A DNA stretch of 64,000 nucleotides from CAKVLS01 sp045651685 (GCA_045651685.1 JAZRSV010000023.1:22623-86622); one strand, 5' to 3'. Counted from the first letter of the stretch, positions 43,127-53,266 are shown. The notes: generated by a model not told the origin, from the letters alone. Numbers and translations: made by a program.

Positions 43127-44728
43127 TTATGCCATACCTTGTACATGTATAGAACTTGTTGTTGTCACTGTTATAGATTTTGCAACAGAACTGCCAGCTC
43201 CTACATTGTAGCCAACACGATAAGCGTTGTATCCAGCAAAAGCTGCTTTATAATCGCTATCTGTTATTGCATATGATGACCAGCTGCCTGCACTTGTCAA
43301 AATTTCAACAGCTGTTGTGTTTTTTGTAAGTAAAGTGTAGATTTGACCAACTTTGGTAGTTATGCTTACATCATGAGAGAAAGCATTGATTGTGCTTGCA
43401 CCTACAACTTCGGTAAATGCTAAATCAAGTTTTCTTGAACGAGAGAACTTATCTCCAGTCACTTCAATATAAACAACACTGTGCAAGTTAGTAGCTGTCA
43501 CATAACTTTCTTCTGTAAATACTTGGAAACCACCCAAATCATTATTTACTGGAGCGCCAATATTGTATTTTACATTAATTGTACCATTAGTACTCTTAAT
43601 TTGCATTGACTCCCATGCATCTTTTACTGTCACATTGCCAGTAGAGGTTTTGAAGTGAGCATAACCTTTTAGTGTACCAATAGTAATATTGCCTGCACCA
43701 CTCTCAATAAAACTTTGCTTTTCGGCGTTGTATATGTTGTATAGATAATTAATATCAAAAGTCAAACTTACATTTTCTCTTGCATTATAAGGTTGAACTG
43801 ATGTAAAACCATATACTGATCCGATGCTAAATTTTGCATTAGTAGAGTTGATGATAAGATTAGCACCTTTACTTGTCTTTTCATCACCGATAGATTCGAC
43901 AGATACATTACCAGATGGTGAAGTATAAGTAAATGAACCAAGTATTTTTTTAACTTTGATATTTGGACCAACAGAACCAACTGTAGAGTTTACTGTAAAA
44001 CTACCGTTAATTGTAGAAGATGTTGCAAATGATCCTGTCTTTGTGTTGAAAGCGATGTTTGCATTGATATCTTCATTATTATTGTTGATTAGCAAGTCGC
44101 CTGTTGTTGTAGTCACATTATAATTTTTTACATTAACTGCACTAATATTTATATCTGCTGTAGATGCTGATAAATATAAGTTGTCAACATGAATTTTTTG
44201 CAATGAGTTAGCTGCCTCAACATAAGTAAGCTCACCTTTGCCTGTTTGAGCATGTATAACAGAATATGATATATCTACTGGTACATATACTGTCATCTTG
44301 CTATCTTTTAAGAAAACTAAACCTTCTGGCTCGTTAACTTTGATAACTATAGTTTTGTATGAATTTTCGTCATTAACACCTACAAATTGTCTTTCTTCTA
44401 CTGTAGGTTCTACTAATTCTAAAACAGTGTCCTTTTTTACAAAACCTGACATACCTTGTTTGTATACGATTTTGATGTGGTCTACACCGGTATGAGGTAC
44501 AATATTAATTGCCATACGATTAGTTGTAATGCTTATAGCATCAATATCGCTCGTATATTGACTTTGTATAAGCTCTCTTGTATGGGTGTCTTTGTAGCTA
44601 ACATACTTATATCCAAAAATAGATGTTTTTGGTGACATCATCAAAAGTACACAGCATATCAATACTGCTGCAGCTGCAACACCTATTGCAATAAGCAAAT
44701 ATAACATTATGCTTTTGAAAACTTTCAC
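43127..44728 (-). CDS. Membrane-anchored DUF4097-like beta-repeat protein
   Basis: 533 residues from GTG 44728, behind AGGAGGT at the right spacing. A TTG at 44752 would put that ribosome site inside the gene. One N-terminal transmembrane segment (about 6-28) is followed by about 500 extracytoplasmic residues of beta-strand repeats with the alternating pattern seen in DUF4097 putative adhesins (ISAVNVKNYNVTTTTGDLLI, KTSTGNVTVKDAW, STNGTINVKY). Role unknown; such proteins often accompany envelope-stress genes, none of which is nearby. Confidence 0.7.
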   Translation of the reverse strand: MKVFKSIMLYLLIAIGVAAAAVLICCVLLMMSPKTSIFGYKYVSYKDTHTRELIQSQYTSDIDAISITTNRMAINIVPHTGVDHIKIVYKQGMSGFVKKDTVLELVEPTVEERQFVGVNDENSYKTIVIKVNEPEGLVFLKDSKMTVYVPVDISYSVIHAQTGKGELTYVEAANSLQKIHVDNLYLSASTADINISAVNVKNYNVTTTTGDLLINNNNEDINANIAFNTKTGSFATSSTINGSFTVNSTVGSVGPNIKVKKILGSFTYTSPSGNVSVESIGDEKTSKGANLIINSTNAKFSIGSVYGFTSVQPYNARENVSLTFDINYLYNIYNAEKQSFIESGAGNITIGTLKGYAHFKTSTGNVTVKDAWESMQIKSTNGTINVKYNIGAPVNNDLGGFQVFTEESYVTATNLHSVVYIEVTGDKFSRSRKLDLAFTEVVGASTINAFSHDVSITTKVGQIYTLLTKNTTAVEILTSAGSWSSYAITDSDYKAAFAGYNAYRVGYNVGAGSSVAKSITVTTTSSIHVQGMA

Positions 44729-44845
44729 TTGTTTACCTCCTATTTTGGACAATAGTTTCTATTGTTTATTAATTATATTATAAAAAGTATATCTTGTCAA
44801 TTTTTATATAAAAAACAACATATTAATTAATAATATTTTTGGCAT

Positions 44846-44879
44846 AAAAAATAATAAAAGACCAAAAATATTGGTCTTT
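44846..44879 (-). terminator. Terminator of the typA-dnaB-alaS block
   Basis: AAAGACCAA/TTGGTCTTT followed on the minus strand by a T-rich tract, just after alaS. Confidence 0.8.
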
Positions 44880-44885
44880 ATTATA

Positions 44886-46709
44886 CTAAAAATTAACTAT
44901 TGCCTTAATGCGTCTTACGCCGCTAGAGCTAGACTCTTCTTTGGCAATTTTGAAGTTTTTGATATCTTTGGTGTTTTTTACATGAGGGCCTGTACAAATT
45001 TCTTTTGAAACATCACCTATAAAATAAACACTAACTATATCTGGATATCTCTCGATAAATTGATGCTCTGCACCAATTTCTACAGCTTGTTGTTTTGGCA
45101 TTTCTTGTTTTGTCACTTCGATACCTTGTTGTATCCAACCGTTAACCAAAGACTCTAGTTGTTTAATTTCTTCTTCGGTTAATTTGTGATCACATGGGAA
45201 GTCAAATCTTAAGCGTTCTGCTGTAATGTTAGAACCCATTTGGTGACAGTCTGGTCCCAAAACGATTTTTAGAGCTGCATTTAGCAAGTGTGTTGCTGTA
45301 TGATACATAACTGTAGCTTCGCTATCATCTGCAAGACCACTCTTAAATGTACCTTTGTCAACTGCTTTTGATTTTGCTTGATGCTCTTCAAATGCAACCT
45401 TAAAGCCTTCTTCGTCTACGGTAAAGCCTCTTTCGCTTGCAAGCTCACAAGTAAGCTCTAGAGGGAAACCAAATGTATCATACAATCTAAAAGCAGCTTT
45501 GCCGCCGATTTCGTCTTTTACAACTTCACCTTTTTGCATTGCAAACTCTTTGTGTCTTTGTATGCCGCTTATAACTTTATCAAACTCTTTTAGGCCTTGT
45601 TCTAGGGCTTTGTTAAACTTATCCATTTCTTTTTGTAGTTCTGCCAAGATATAATCTTGTTTTTCTACAAGCAATGGGTAAGCTTCGTTATATACTTTAT
45701 TGATATATATTTTTGCAACTTCGATAATGTTGTTTAGTTCCAAGTTAAGTTCTTTTGCGTGTCTAATTGCTCTACGAAGCAATCTTCTCAAGATATAACC
45801 TGCACCAACATTGCTAGGTACGATACCATTAACATCACCTATCAACATAACACCTGTACGGATATGGTCTGCAATGATACGCATTGATTTGGTTGTTTTT
45901 TCGTCAGCGCCATATGAAATGCCCAAAGCTTTTTCCATATGAGCTATAACATCTAAAAACAAGTCTGTTTGATAACCGTCTTTGATGCCGTTTAAGAACA
46001 TTAACATTCTTTCAAAACCAAAGCCAGTATCAACATTTTTGTTAGATAATGGTTTATAACCGTTTTGCAATTTTTCGTATTGCATATAAACATCATTACC
46101 AATCTCTACAAATCTGCCACAAGAACAGTTGATGTCGCAAGTATCGCAACATTTGTTGTCGTGTATTGGATAGAACCATTCGTTATCTGGACCACAAGGT
46201 GTACCAGTAGTACCCTCTAACTCCCACCAGTTATCTTCTTTGCCTTGATAAAAGATGTTTTCTGGTTTGATGCCAAGATTTTTAAGCAAAGCTGCAGTTT
46301 CTTCATCACGAGGCGCACTGTCGTTGCCTTCAAAAACTGTAGAACAAATTTTGTCTTTGTCCAAACCAAACACTTGAGTTAATAATTCAAATGTCCAAGC
46401 TGTTTTTTCTTTTTTGAAATAATCGCCCAAACTCCAGTTGCCCATCATCTCAAAAAATGTAAAGTGGCTTGCATCACCTACAGACTCGATATCTACTGTA
46501 CGAACACAACCTTGTACATTGCATAATCTTGTGCCTTTTGGATGTTTTTGACCAAGTAGATATGGCATAAGTGGTTGCATACCAGCTACATTAAACATAA
46601 CACCAGTTGTACCATCACCTATTAGTGATACTGCACCAATGTCAACATGATTTTTTTCTTTATAAAAGTTTAACCATTTTTCTCTTAATTGTTTACTTGT
46701 TATTTTCAT
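44886..46709 (-). CDS. alaS: Alanyl-tRNA synthetase, short form lacking the C-Ala domain
   Basis: 607 residues against about 870 in most bacteria. The class II catalytic core is intact (FFEMMGNWSLGDYF, TGTPCGPDNEWFY, NVDTGFGFERM). The editing domain has HTATHLL and CTGPHVKNT for zinc, where CGGTH is usual, and ends with GVRRIKAIVNF at the stop. The DHHA1/C-Ala region that aids dimerisation and tRNA binding is absent, and a terminator follows at once, so this is not a frameshift. Short AlaRS forms are known in some reduced lineages. AAGGCA precedes the ATG. Confidence 0.95.
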   Translation of the reverse strand: MKITSKQLREKWLNFYKEKNHVDIGAVSLIGDGTTGVMFNVAGMQPLMPYLLGQKHPKGTRLCNVQGCVRTVDIESVGDASHFTFFEMMGNWSLGDYFKKEKTAWTFELLTQVFGLDKDKICSTVFEGNDSAPRDEETAALLKNLGIKPENIFYQGKEDNWWELEGTTGTPCGPDNEWFYPIHDNKCCDTCDINCSCGRFVEIGNDVYMQYEKLQNGYKPLSNKNVDTGFGFERMLMFLNGIKDGYQTDLFLDVIAHMEKALGISYGADEKTTKSMRIIADHIRTGVMLIGDVNGIVPSNVGAGYILRRLLRRAIRHAKELNLELNNIIEVAKIYINKVYNEAYPLLVEKQDYILAELQKEMDKFNKALEQGLKEFDKVISGIQRHKEFAMQKGEVVKDEIGGKAAFRLYDTFGFPLELTCELASERGFTVDEEGFKVAFEEHQAKSKAVDKGTFKSGLADDSEATVMYHTATHLLNAALKIVLGPDCHQMGSNITAERLRFDFPCDHKLTEEEIKQLESLVNGWIQQGIEVTKQEMPKQQAVEIGAEHQFIERYPDIVSVYFIGDVSKEICTGPHVKNTKDIKNFKIAKEESSSSGVRRIKAIVNF

Positions 46710-46733
46710 AATTATTTGCCTTATTTGTTTATT

Positions 46734-48191
46734 CTAAAATATATTGTCTACATCAGCTTCTGTCTCTTGCAAAGAATCAACAGTTGTATCTTCTGGTACA
46801 TAGTCAGTTTCTGCTGCTGCAGCTGCACGCACTGGTTTTTCGCCAGCGTTATAGTCTTTGAATGTTGTATTTTCGCCAATCCATCTTAACTTAATAGTGC
46901 CAGGTTCGCCATTACGGAATTTTGCAACTATTAGTTCGCAGATGCCAGGTTCTTCGATAACGACATCGTTGTATTTTTCTGGATTGTACAAGAACATAAC
47001 AATGTCCGCGTCTTGCTCGATCGCACCACTTTCACGAAGGTCGCTAAGCATTGGTCTATGGTCTTTACGCGCTTCTACGGCACGAGACAATTGTGATAGC
47101 AAGATAATAGGTACATTAAGCTCTCTTGCGGCAATCTTTAGATGTCTTGTTAGTTCGCTTATCTCTAATTGACGGCTAGCATCTTTATGTTGACCCATAC
47201 TGTTCATAAGTTGTAGGTAGTCAATCATAATAAGATCAAGACCATGCTCACGCTTTAGCCTACGACATTTGCTTAATATATCAATAGGGGTACTAGCAGA
47301 AGAGTCATCGACAAAAAGTTTTGCCTCGCTCAATTTTTTACCAGCAGCCCAAACGGCCTTAAACTCGTCTTTTGACAAGTCACCCTTTAGACCTTTTGAC
47401 ATGCTAACGCCAGATATTGAGAACATAGATCTTTGTGCAAGTTGTTCTTTAGGCATTTCTAAAGAGAATATTGCACACACTTTGCCAGCTTCTAACGCGG
47501 CATGGTTAACAATGTTCATAGCAAAAGAAGTTTTACCAACACCAGGACGAGCAGCGATAAGTATAAGGTCGCTGTTTTGCAAACCATTGGTTAATTTGTC
47601 TAGATCTCTAAAGCCTGTAGGTACGCCTCTCATTGCTCCTTTGTCACGAGCAATTTGGTCAAGTTTTTCGATAACATTAGCAACTGGTTCGCTCATAGCT
47701 GTCAAGCTAGAAAGTTCTTCTTTTTGCGCGATATCGAAAATATTTTTTTCTGCAAAGCCCAAAACTTCTGCTTTATCTTTGTTTTCGTAACATTTTTCGA
47801 TAATGTCTTGACTTGCTTTGATAAGCTCTCTTAATACAGAGTCTCTCTTAACAATTTCTACATAATGCATGTAGTTAGCTGCACTAGGTACGATATTAGT
47901 AAGTGTTGCGATATAATCGATACCACCAACACTTTCCATACTGCCCATACGCTCTAATTCGTCTGTCAAAGTAACAAAGTCGATAGGATTGTTGCTTACA
48001 TATACATTTTGCATCGCTTCGAAAATAACTTTGTGCGCTTCGCTATAAAAGTCATGTGTACGAAGTTTTGTCATAATGTTAATTGCAACATCAACATCAA
48101 TTAGGTTACAACCTAACACTGCTTGTTCTGCTTCGATATTATGAGGCATTATTCTTGCAGCAACTTTTTTGTTTTGTGCTTTTGTTTCCAT
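46734..48191 (-). CDS. dnaB: Replicative DNA helicase
   Basis: 485 residues. N-terminal domain (MPHNIEAEQAVLGCNLID) and RecA-like motor with Walker A AARPGVGKTS (about 213-222) and Walker B LIMIDYLQLM. ESGAIEQDADIVMFLYNPE and LRWIGENTTF close the domain as usual. No intein. The start follows AAGGAG. It lies between a small membrane-protein gene and alaS in one leftward run and is probably co-transcribed. Confidence 0.97.
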   Translation of the reverse strand: METKAQNKKVAARIMPHNIEAEQAVLGCNLIDVDVAINIMTKLRTHDFYSEAHKVIFEAMQNVYVSNNPIDFVTLTDELERMGSMESVGGIDYIATLTNIVPSAANYMHYVEIVKRDSVLRELIKASQDIIEKCYENKDKAEVLGFAEKNIFDIAQKEELSSLTAMSEPVANVIEKLDQIARDKGAMRGVPTGFRDLDKLTNGLQNSDLILIAARPGVGKTSFAMNIVNHAALEAGKVCAIFSLEMPKEQLAQRSMFSISGVSMSKGLKGDLSKDEFKAVWAAGKKLSEAKLFVDDSSASTPIDILSKCRRLKREHGLDLIMIDYLQLMNSMGQHKDASRQLEISELTRHLKIAARELNVPIILLSQLSRAVEARKDHRPMLSDLRESGAIEQDADIVMFLYNPEKYNDVVIEEPGICELIVAKFRNGEPGTIKLRWIGENTTFKDYNAGEKPVRAAAAAETDYVPEDTTVDSLQETEADVDNIF

Positions 48192-48208
48192 AATTTTCTC
48201 CTTATATA

Positions 48209-48502
48209 TTAATCTGCAAAAGGATCATGTTTTTTGGGTTTTGGGTTGTTTTCACGCTTTTCTTCGATTTTGGTAAATGCTACCAAACCAATAAAGCATG
48301 CAAACAATAATAGTGCCAAGTCAACAACAATTATAACTGTACTGCTAAGCCCTTTTAACAAAAATATATTAATAAGGGCAATAGGTACTATTGCTATAAG
48401 CAAAATTATTCCATATCTTTTGATATATTTAGAAAAGAATATTTTTGCATCAAACATATCTTGTTGGTTAAAACCAGACTTCTTTTTGTTTTTGTTTGCC
48501 AT
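48209..48502 (-). CDS. Small two-helix membrane protein
   Basis: 97 residues with two hydrophobic segments (about 31-50 and 55-77), a Lys-rich N-terminus and a charged tail. The start ATG shares a base with the typA stop (TAATG), so translation is coupled. No family recognised. Its place between typA and dnaB suggests a lineage-specific component expressed with housekeeping genes. Confidence 0.65.
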   Translation of the reverse strand: MANKNKKKSGFNQQDMFDAKIFFSKYIKRYGIILLIAIVPIALINIFLLKGLSSTVIIVVDLALLLFACFIGLVAFTKIEEKRENNPKPKKHDPFAD

Positions 48503-50322
48503 TAGTTAAGACCTCTCATTTTTTCTCTACCACGCTGTGTGTGGTCAAGAGTTCTTTTTCTTATTCTCATACTCTTTGGAGTGACTTCTAGATATTCGTC
48601 ATCGCCAATAAACTCGATGGCTTCTTCTAGACTTAATACTTTGTGAGGTACAAGACGCAAAGCTTCATCACTGCTACTACTACGCATGTTTGATAGTTGT
48701 TTCTTTTTGCAAACATTGACTACAAGGTCATCTGCTCTGCTATTTTCACCAACTACCATGCCCATATATACTTCTTCGCCAGGGCCAATAAACAATGTAC
48801 CTCTGTCTTGTGCATTAAACAAACCATATTGTATAGAAGTACCAGTTTCGAAAGCTACCAAAGAACCATTGCTACGGCGTTCGATGTCGCCCTTGTATGG
48901 TTGATAACCATCAGCGATATAGTTGATTATGCCTTCGCCTCTTGTGTCTGTCAAAAATTCGCTCTTATAACCAAATAGACCACGAGAAGGAATTAAAAAT
49001 TCCATACGCATACGATTTGCATGAGGTGTCATTTGCAACAATTCACCTTTTCTTGTGCCCATCTTTGACATTACATTGCCTACGCAATCTTCTGGCACAT
49101 CAAGAGTAAGTTTGTCGATAGGTTCGCATTTTACACCATCTATTTCTTTATACAAAACTCTTGGCATACTTACTTGAAACTCATAACCATCACGGCGCAT
49201 GTTTTCGATAAGTATTGATAAGTGCATTTCGCCTCTACCTCTTACATAAAATGCTTCGGTAGTGTTTGTGTCAGAAACTTTTAATGATAAGTCTTTGGCT
49301 GCTTCTTTGTATAATCTATCTCTCAAATGACGGCTTGTAAAGAATTTGCTTTCTTTGCCGGCAAAAGGACTGTCGTTTACCAAGAAAGTCATTTCGACAC
49401 TTGGTTCGCTTATTTTTACAAAAGGCAATGCCTCTACATTGTTTACATCACAGATAGTATCGCCAATTTTTACATTATCTGTACCTGCTAGGCATATGAT
49501 ATCGCCCGCAACAGCAACGCTATCATTAACTCTCTTTAGACCTTCGAACTTAAGTATTGCTGACACCTTTGACTTAACTAATCTGTCTGGTTCGTTATAG
49601 TTAACGATACTAACTTGTTGGTTTAGATTGATAGTACCATTTTCTATTCTACCAACTGCAATTTTACCAACATATTCGTTAAGTTCGGTATTAGTAACCA
49701 ACATAGAAAATGGTGCTTGTGGATCACCTTGTGGTGATGGGATATGCTCTAGTATTGTATCAAGAAGTGGACGCATATCTGTACCAGTTTCGGTTGGAGA
49801 TAGACTAGCTATACCTCTACGAGCAGATGCATAAATAATTGGACTGTCTAATTGTTCGCTGCTAGCATCTAACTCTAACAACAACTCTAAAACTTCATCG
49901 CCAACCTCATTAAGTCTAGCATCTGGACGGTCAATTTTGTTAATTACTATAATAATTTTTAGGTCAAGCTCAAGGGCTTTTTGTAAAACAAATCTTGTTT
50001 GAGGCATTGGTCCTTCGAAAGCATCTACAACAAGTAGTACGCCATCTGCCATTTTCAAAACTCTTTCTACCTCACCACCAAAGTCTGCGTGTCCTGGGGT
50101 ATCTACAACATTTATCTTATAACCCTTATACATAAGAGCTGCGTTTTTAGCTAAAATTGTTATGCCTCTTTCTCTCTCTAAGGCATTATTATCCATAACT
50201 CTGTCTTCTACTTCTTGATTTTCTCTAAAAACGCCACCTTGTTTTAGTAGTTCGTTTACAAGAGAGGTTTTGCCGTGGTCAACATGGGCTATGATTGCAA
50301 TATTTTTTATGTTATTTTCCAC
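48502..50322 (-). CDS. typA: Ribosome-associated GTPase TypA/BipA
   Basis: 606 residues, starting at GTG 50322 with GGAG upstream. G1 AHVDHGKTSLV, G3 DTPGHADFGGEVER and G4 NKIDRPDAR are all present, then the EF-G-like domains and the BipA C-terminal domain (RGLFGYKSEFLTDTRGEG). It assists 50S assembly and stress adaptation in known bacteria. It follows a lipoprotein gene by 15 bases. Confidence 0.97.
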   Translation of the reverse strand: MENNIKNIAIIAHVDHGKTSLVNELLKQGGVFRENQEVEDRVMDNNALERERGITILAKNAALMYKGYKINVVDTPGHADFGGEVERVLKMADGVLLVVDAFEGPMPQTRFVLQKALELDLKIIIVINKIDRPDARLNEVGDEVLELLLELDASSEQLDSPIIYASARRGIASLSPTETGTDMRPLLDTILEHIPSPQGDPQAPFSMLVTNTELNEYVGKIAVGRIENGTINLNQQVSIVNYNEPDRLVKSKVSAILKFEGLKRVNDSVAVAGDIICLAGTDNVKIGDTICDVNNVEALPFVKISEPSVEMTFLVNDSPFAGKESKFFTSRHLRDRLYKEAAKDLSLKVSDTNTTEAFYVRGRGEMHLSILIENMRRDGYEFQVSMPRVLYKEIDGVKCEPIDKLTLDVPEDCVGNVMSKMGTRKGELLQMTPHANRMRMEFLIPSRGLFGYKSEFLTDTRGEGIINYIADGYQPYKGDIERRSNGSLVAFETGTSIQYGLFNAQDRGTLFIGPGEEVYMGMVVGENSRADDLVVNVCKKKQLSNMRSSSSDEALRLVPHKVLSLEEAIEFIGDDEYLEVTPKSMRIRKRTLDHTQRGREKMRGLN

Positions 50323-50337
50323 TTTAGTATTTCTCCA

Positions 50338-51510
50338 TTATCTTTTTATAATATCTATTAGATTGTTGTTTTTTGCTTCTTTTGTTTTTTGCTTTAATCT
50401 ACTAGATGTTGTTTTTTCTGTTTTTTTGCTTTGTGCTTTTGTATCTTTTGTTATTACTTCGACTGGTTTTTCTTTTTTGATTGGTGTTGGTTTGTTGTGT
50501 TTTTTTACCATCTTAAAAGTTATACGCAATGCAAAATAAATAACTACCATACCTATCGCTGCAGACAATGCTACAACATACCACATTGTGCTCTTTGCAG
50601 ATATGCGTGATATAAGTATGCTTTGGTCTGGGTCGGTCATGTTCCATGTATGAACATATTGTCCATTTTGTTTTGAAACCTTACCATTGCTGTGTACCCT
50701 TTTGTAAGGTGTAGTAAATTTGTAAACTAAATCTGTATCCTCTAAACAAAAACCTTCTTTGCCACTAAATACATTTTCAAACGCAGCAACCAAATTGTCA
50801 CCATTGTTAAAAGTTAATGTTTCAAGGTTGTGAAACATTGTTTTGCACTCTTGCAAGTACTTGGTGACAAATGCATTTGACTCTACAGTTAAATCGCCTT
50901 GCAAAGGTATATCAACAAGTCGTGGCTCAAAATAATATTTGTAGTTGGTTTGAGATACTTTGCAATGTGGGCAGGTGTATTTGTTGCTGATATAGTGACC
51001 TTCGTTATAATCCCATATATCAACATCTATCTCTAGCTCACCATGGCAACTAGGACAACCAGTGTACATCATGTTGTAGCCATTAAACACCATAAAGGCG
51101 TAGATGTTGCCAAATTCTTTTTGAACTCTAAAACCATTGCCGTTGGCATTCCAAACTATTTTGTATGAGTTAAGATAAGTAAAAGTTTTTATAGAATCAT
51201 AAAAGTGACTATTAATACCTTGGGCATATCTTGTTTCGTTAACTGCAATTTCGTTTAAGAACCAATTGTACTTTTGTTCTTGCTCTTGCATAAAACGATC
51301 TGTCAAAGAATAAATTTGTGTTATAGATGCATCATAATCATAACCTGCAAGCGCTAATGATTCTTTGTCTAGGGTTATGTCTAAAGACTGCACAATAAGA
51401 GCCTGTCCATCTTGTACAACATATCTGACACCAGCCTCAATCTTGGCACAGCCAGCAAAAAGCACAAGACACAAACATATTATAAAAGTTAGTATAAAGT
51501 TCTTTTTCAA
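50338..51510 (-). CDS. Uncharacterised lipoprotein with zinc-ribbon-like motif and C-terminal membrane helix
   Basis: 390 residues from TTG 51510, ten bases after AAAGGA. Lipobox LFAGC. A CPSC...CPHC pair (about 153-183) lies in the extracytoplasmic part, a long coiled or beta region follows, then one transmembrane helix (about 315-337) and a Lys-rich cytoplasmic tail of about 50 residues. Dual anchoring by lipid and helix is unusual. Similarity to a known family is not evident. First gene of the typA-dnaB-alaS run. Confidence 0.65.
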   Translation of the reverse strand: MKKNFILTFIICLCLVLFAGCAKIEAGVRYVVQDGQALIVQSLDITLDKESLALAGYDYDASITQIYSLTDRFMQEQEQKYNWFLNEIAVNETRYAQGINSHFYDSIKTFTYLNSYKIVWNANGNGFRVQKEFGNIYAFMVFNGYNMMYTGCPSCHGELEIDVDIWDYNEGHYISNKYTCPHCKVSQTNYKYYFEPRLVDIPLQGDLTVESNAFVTKYLQECKTMFHNLETLTFNNGDNLVAAFENVFSGKEGFCLEDTDLVYKFTTPYKRVHSNGKVSKQNGQYVHTWNMTDPDQSILISRISAKSTMWYVVALSAAIGMVVIYFALRITFKMVKKHNKPTPIKKEKPVEVITKDTKAQSKKTEKTTSSRLKQKTKEAKNNNLIDIIKR

Positions 51511-51681
51511 GATGTTAGGTTCCTTTGTTAAGATTTTTTACACAGCAGTCCATAATACAATTATATATTATATACTATAATACTAATAATGACAACCTAT
51601 CAAATAAAAAAGTTTGTAGCTTATGTCAAAAAAATATCACATTTTTTACTAGACTGGCTATGGTTATAACAATTTGAGCAT

Positions 51682-51722
51682 AAAAAAACGACATTAAACA
51701 AAAAAGTGCTTAATATCGTTTT
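51682..51722 (-). terminator. Terminator of the rubrerythrin transcript
   Basis: Imperfect hairpin (about 12 of 14 pairs; ACGATATTAAGCAC with its partner) followed by TTTTTTT on the minus strand. Confidence 0.65.
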
Positions 51723-51808
51723 ACATTTTGCATAAAATATGTTATAATAATATTGTTATTAAAATAGTTTTTGTTACACAACCCGTCGGTTGTGTTTTTT
51801 TTATTTTT
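51720..51808 (+). ncRNA. Candidate very short transcript, antisense to the rubrerythrin 3' UTR
   Basis: Promoter TTTACA, 17 bases, TATAAT (51720-51748); start near 51755; a perfect terminator ACACAACC-CGTC-GGTTGTGT with eight Ts (51776-51808). The product would be about 50 bases, transcribed opposite to the rubrerythrin transcript. No gene lies between promoter and terminator. Confidence 0.45.
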
Positions 51809-52385
51809 GTACAGGTATTTGAACATACCCTTGCTCTTTGCCACAAAGTGGACATACCTTCCAAGCATCTTTGCTTGTTGCTTCATAGCCACAAGAATTG
51901 CACTTCCACTTTATTGGTTGTTGCGATTTGTAAGTAGTCTTTGCATTAAACATATTATACAGTTCGTCAAACAGCATAAAGTGGCAGTTTTCTACACCGG
52001 TTATTAGCTTAAACTTTTCGGCAACATCCATAAAACCTTCGTCTTCGGCGACTTTGGCAAAAGCTGGATAGATACTGGTATATTCTGAATTTTCATTATC
52101 AGCACCAAATCTTAACATTTCTACCAGCTCACCATCTAAAAATGGATAGCCCGCTTCTATCGCTATATTGGTATTTTTGCCGCCGGTATGTTTAGAGATA
52201 AGATCCCAAAAAACCTTTGCATGAGCCATCTCTTCTTTTGCTATTGTTTTGATCAAAACTTGCAAATGTTGGTATCCTTCTTGCAAAGCTTTTTGCGCGA
52301 TAAACTGATACCTTGCACCTGCTTGGCACTCTCCTGCAAAAGCTCTTGCCAAATTAACATATGTTTTTGATTCTTCAAACTTCAT
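51801..52385 (-). CDS. rbr: Rubrerythrin
   Basis: 194 residues behind GGAGG. Diiron ligands lie in FAGECQAGARY, KEEMAHAKVFW and the later ENCHFMLF helix. The C-terminal rubredoxin domain has CNSCGY and CPLCGKEQGY (about 163-186). It reduces hydrogen peroxide in anaerobes. Single-gene unit with its own terminator. Confidence 0.95.
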   Translation of the reverse strand: MKFEESKTYVNLARAFAGECQAGARYQFIAQKALQEGYQHLQVLIKTIAKEEMAHAKVFWDLISKHTGGKNTNIAIEAGYPFLDGELVEMLRFGADNENSEYTSIYPAFAKVAEDEGFMDVAEKFKLITGVENCHFMLFDELYNMFNAKTTYKSQQPIKWKCNSCGYEATSKDAWKVCPLCGKEQGYVQIPVQK

Positions 52386-52513
52386 TGTTTATTACCTCCA
52401 AAACAATTTTTAACAAAAAAACTACACTCTAAACACTTATTTGCACGCTAAATTATAAAAAATAGTTGCAAAAAAAAGCATTTTTAATTAAACTAACAAT
52501 AGGAGATAAAAAT

Positions 52514-53266
52514 ATGCTTGATGTTTTACAAACCCAACGCAGATATTATGTGTTTGACAAAAACACTTTCAAACATTTTTTGAAAGTGTGCAATTCGCTA
52601 ACAACATACAAATTAGAAAAACCATTTACTCGCAAATCTACAGACATCTTTTATGATAGCGCAAAAAATATTCTTGAAGAAAATGGCTTAATTTTGAGAA
52701 AGCGTGTTTACGGTAGCAAATCAAAAATAAAGATAAAACGCCGTATTGACTCAAGACAATATTTTTATAGCGATGCATTAAGAAGTCACGAGAGAGAAAA
52801 AGAAGTTCCAACAAGAGATCCATTGTCAAAACACTTTTTCTTCTTAAACAATGCTCTTAACTCAATGTTTACTAACACCCTACAAATAGACCCAGACAAA
52901 TTGTTTGAGCAAATGCGTGTTATACTAACAATTGACATCAAAGAGACCTGCTACAAAGTTTTTGGTGGTGGTGGCCTAAAGGCAGAAATTAGAAACCAAA
53001 AATTAAAAATACGCAACTTCCGTACAAAACGCAAAAACACTTGCGAACTTATACAAATCGTTATGTTGTCACAAGACAACTCATTGCCTTTCTTTGAAGA
53101 TTTTTATAAACGACTAGAAAAACACTGTAAAGAAATTTTTTACACAACAGACAGTCGTTATGACCTAGCAGAAAGAATAACAAAACCTCTTCCTACAAAA
53201 GAAGAGTTAAAACAACTGCGCATACAAAAACTTCGCGAACAAGAGATGCAAGGCGATCAAAAATAA
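52514..53266 (+). CDS. CYTH/VTC-like domain protein
   Basis: 250 residues from ATG 52514 behind AGGAG. STDIFYDSAKNILEENGLIL, RKRV and KIKIKRR follow the strand and basic-residue pattern of CYTH/VTC triphosphate-tunnel proteins (YFDT...LRxR). The C-terminus is basic and helical. Catalysis is not assured because not all acidic residues of the tunnel can be placed by eye. No polyphosphate genes adjoin. Confidence 0.6.
   Translation: MLDVLQTQRRYYVFDKNTFKHFLKVCNSLTTYKLEKPFTRKSTDIFYDSAKNILEENGLILRKRVYGSKSKIKIKRRIDSRQYFYSDALRSHEREKEVPTRDPLSKHFFFLNNALNSMFTNTLQIDPDKLFEQMRVILTIDIKETCYKVFGGGGLKAEIRNQKLKIRNFRTKRKNTCELIQIVMLSQDNSLPFFEDFYKRLEKHCKEIFYTTDSRYDLAERITKPLPTKEELKQLRIQKLREQEMQGDQK

Noticed and set aside
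44886..46709. Frameshift or truncation explaining the short alaS
   Set aside because: The protein ends after a complete editing domain and a terminator follows within a few bases; no downstream C-Ala frame remains.
47269..47790. Rightward 173-codon frame inside dnaB
   Set aside because: Antisense to conserved helicase motifs and without a ribosome site.
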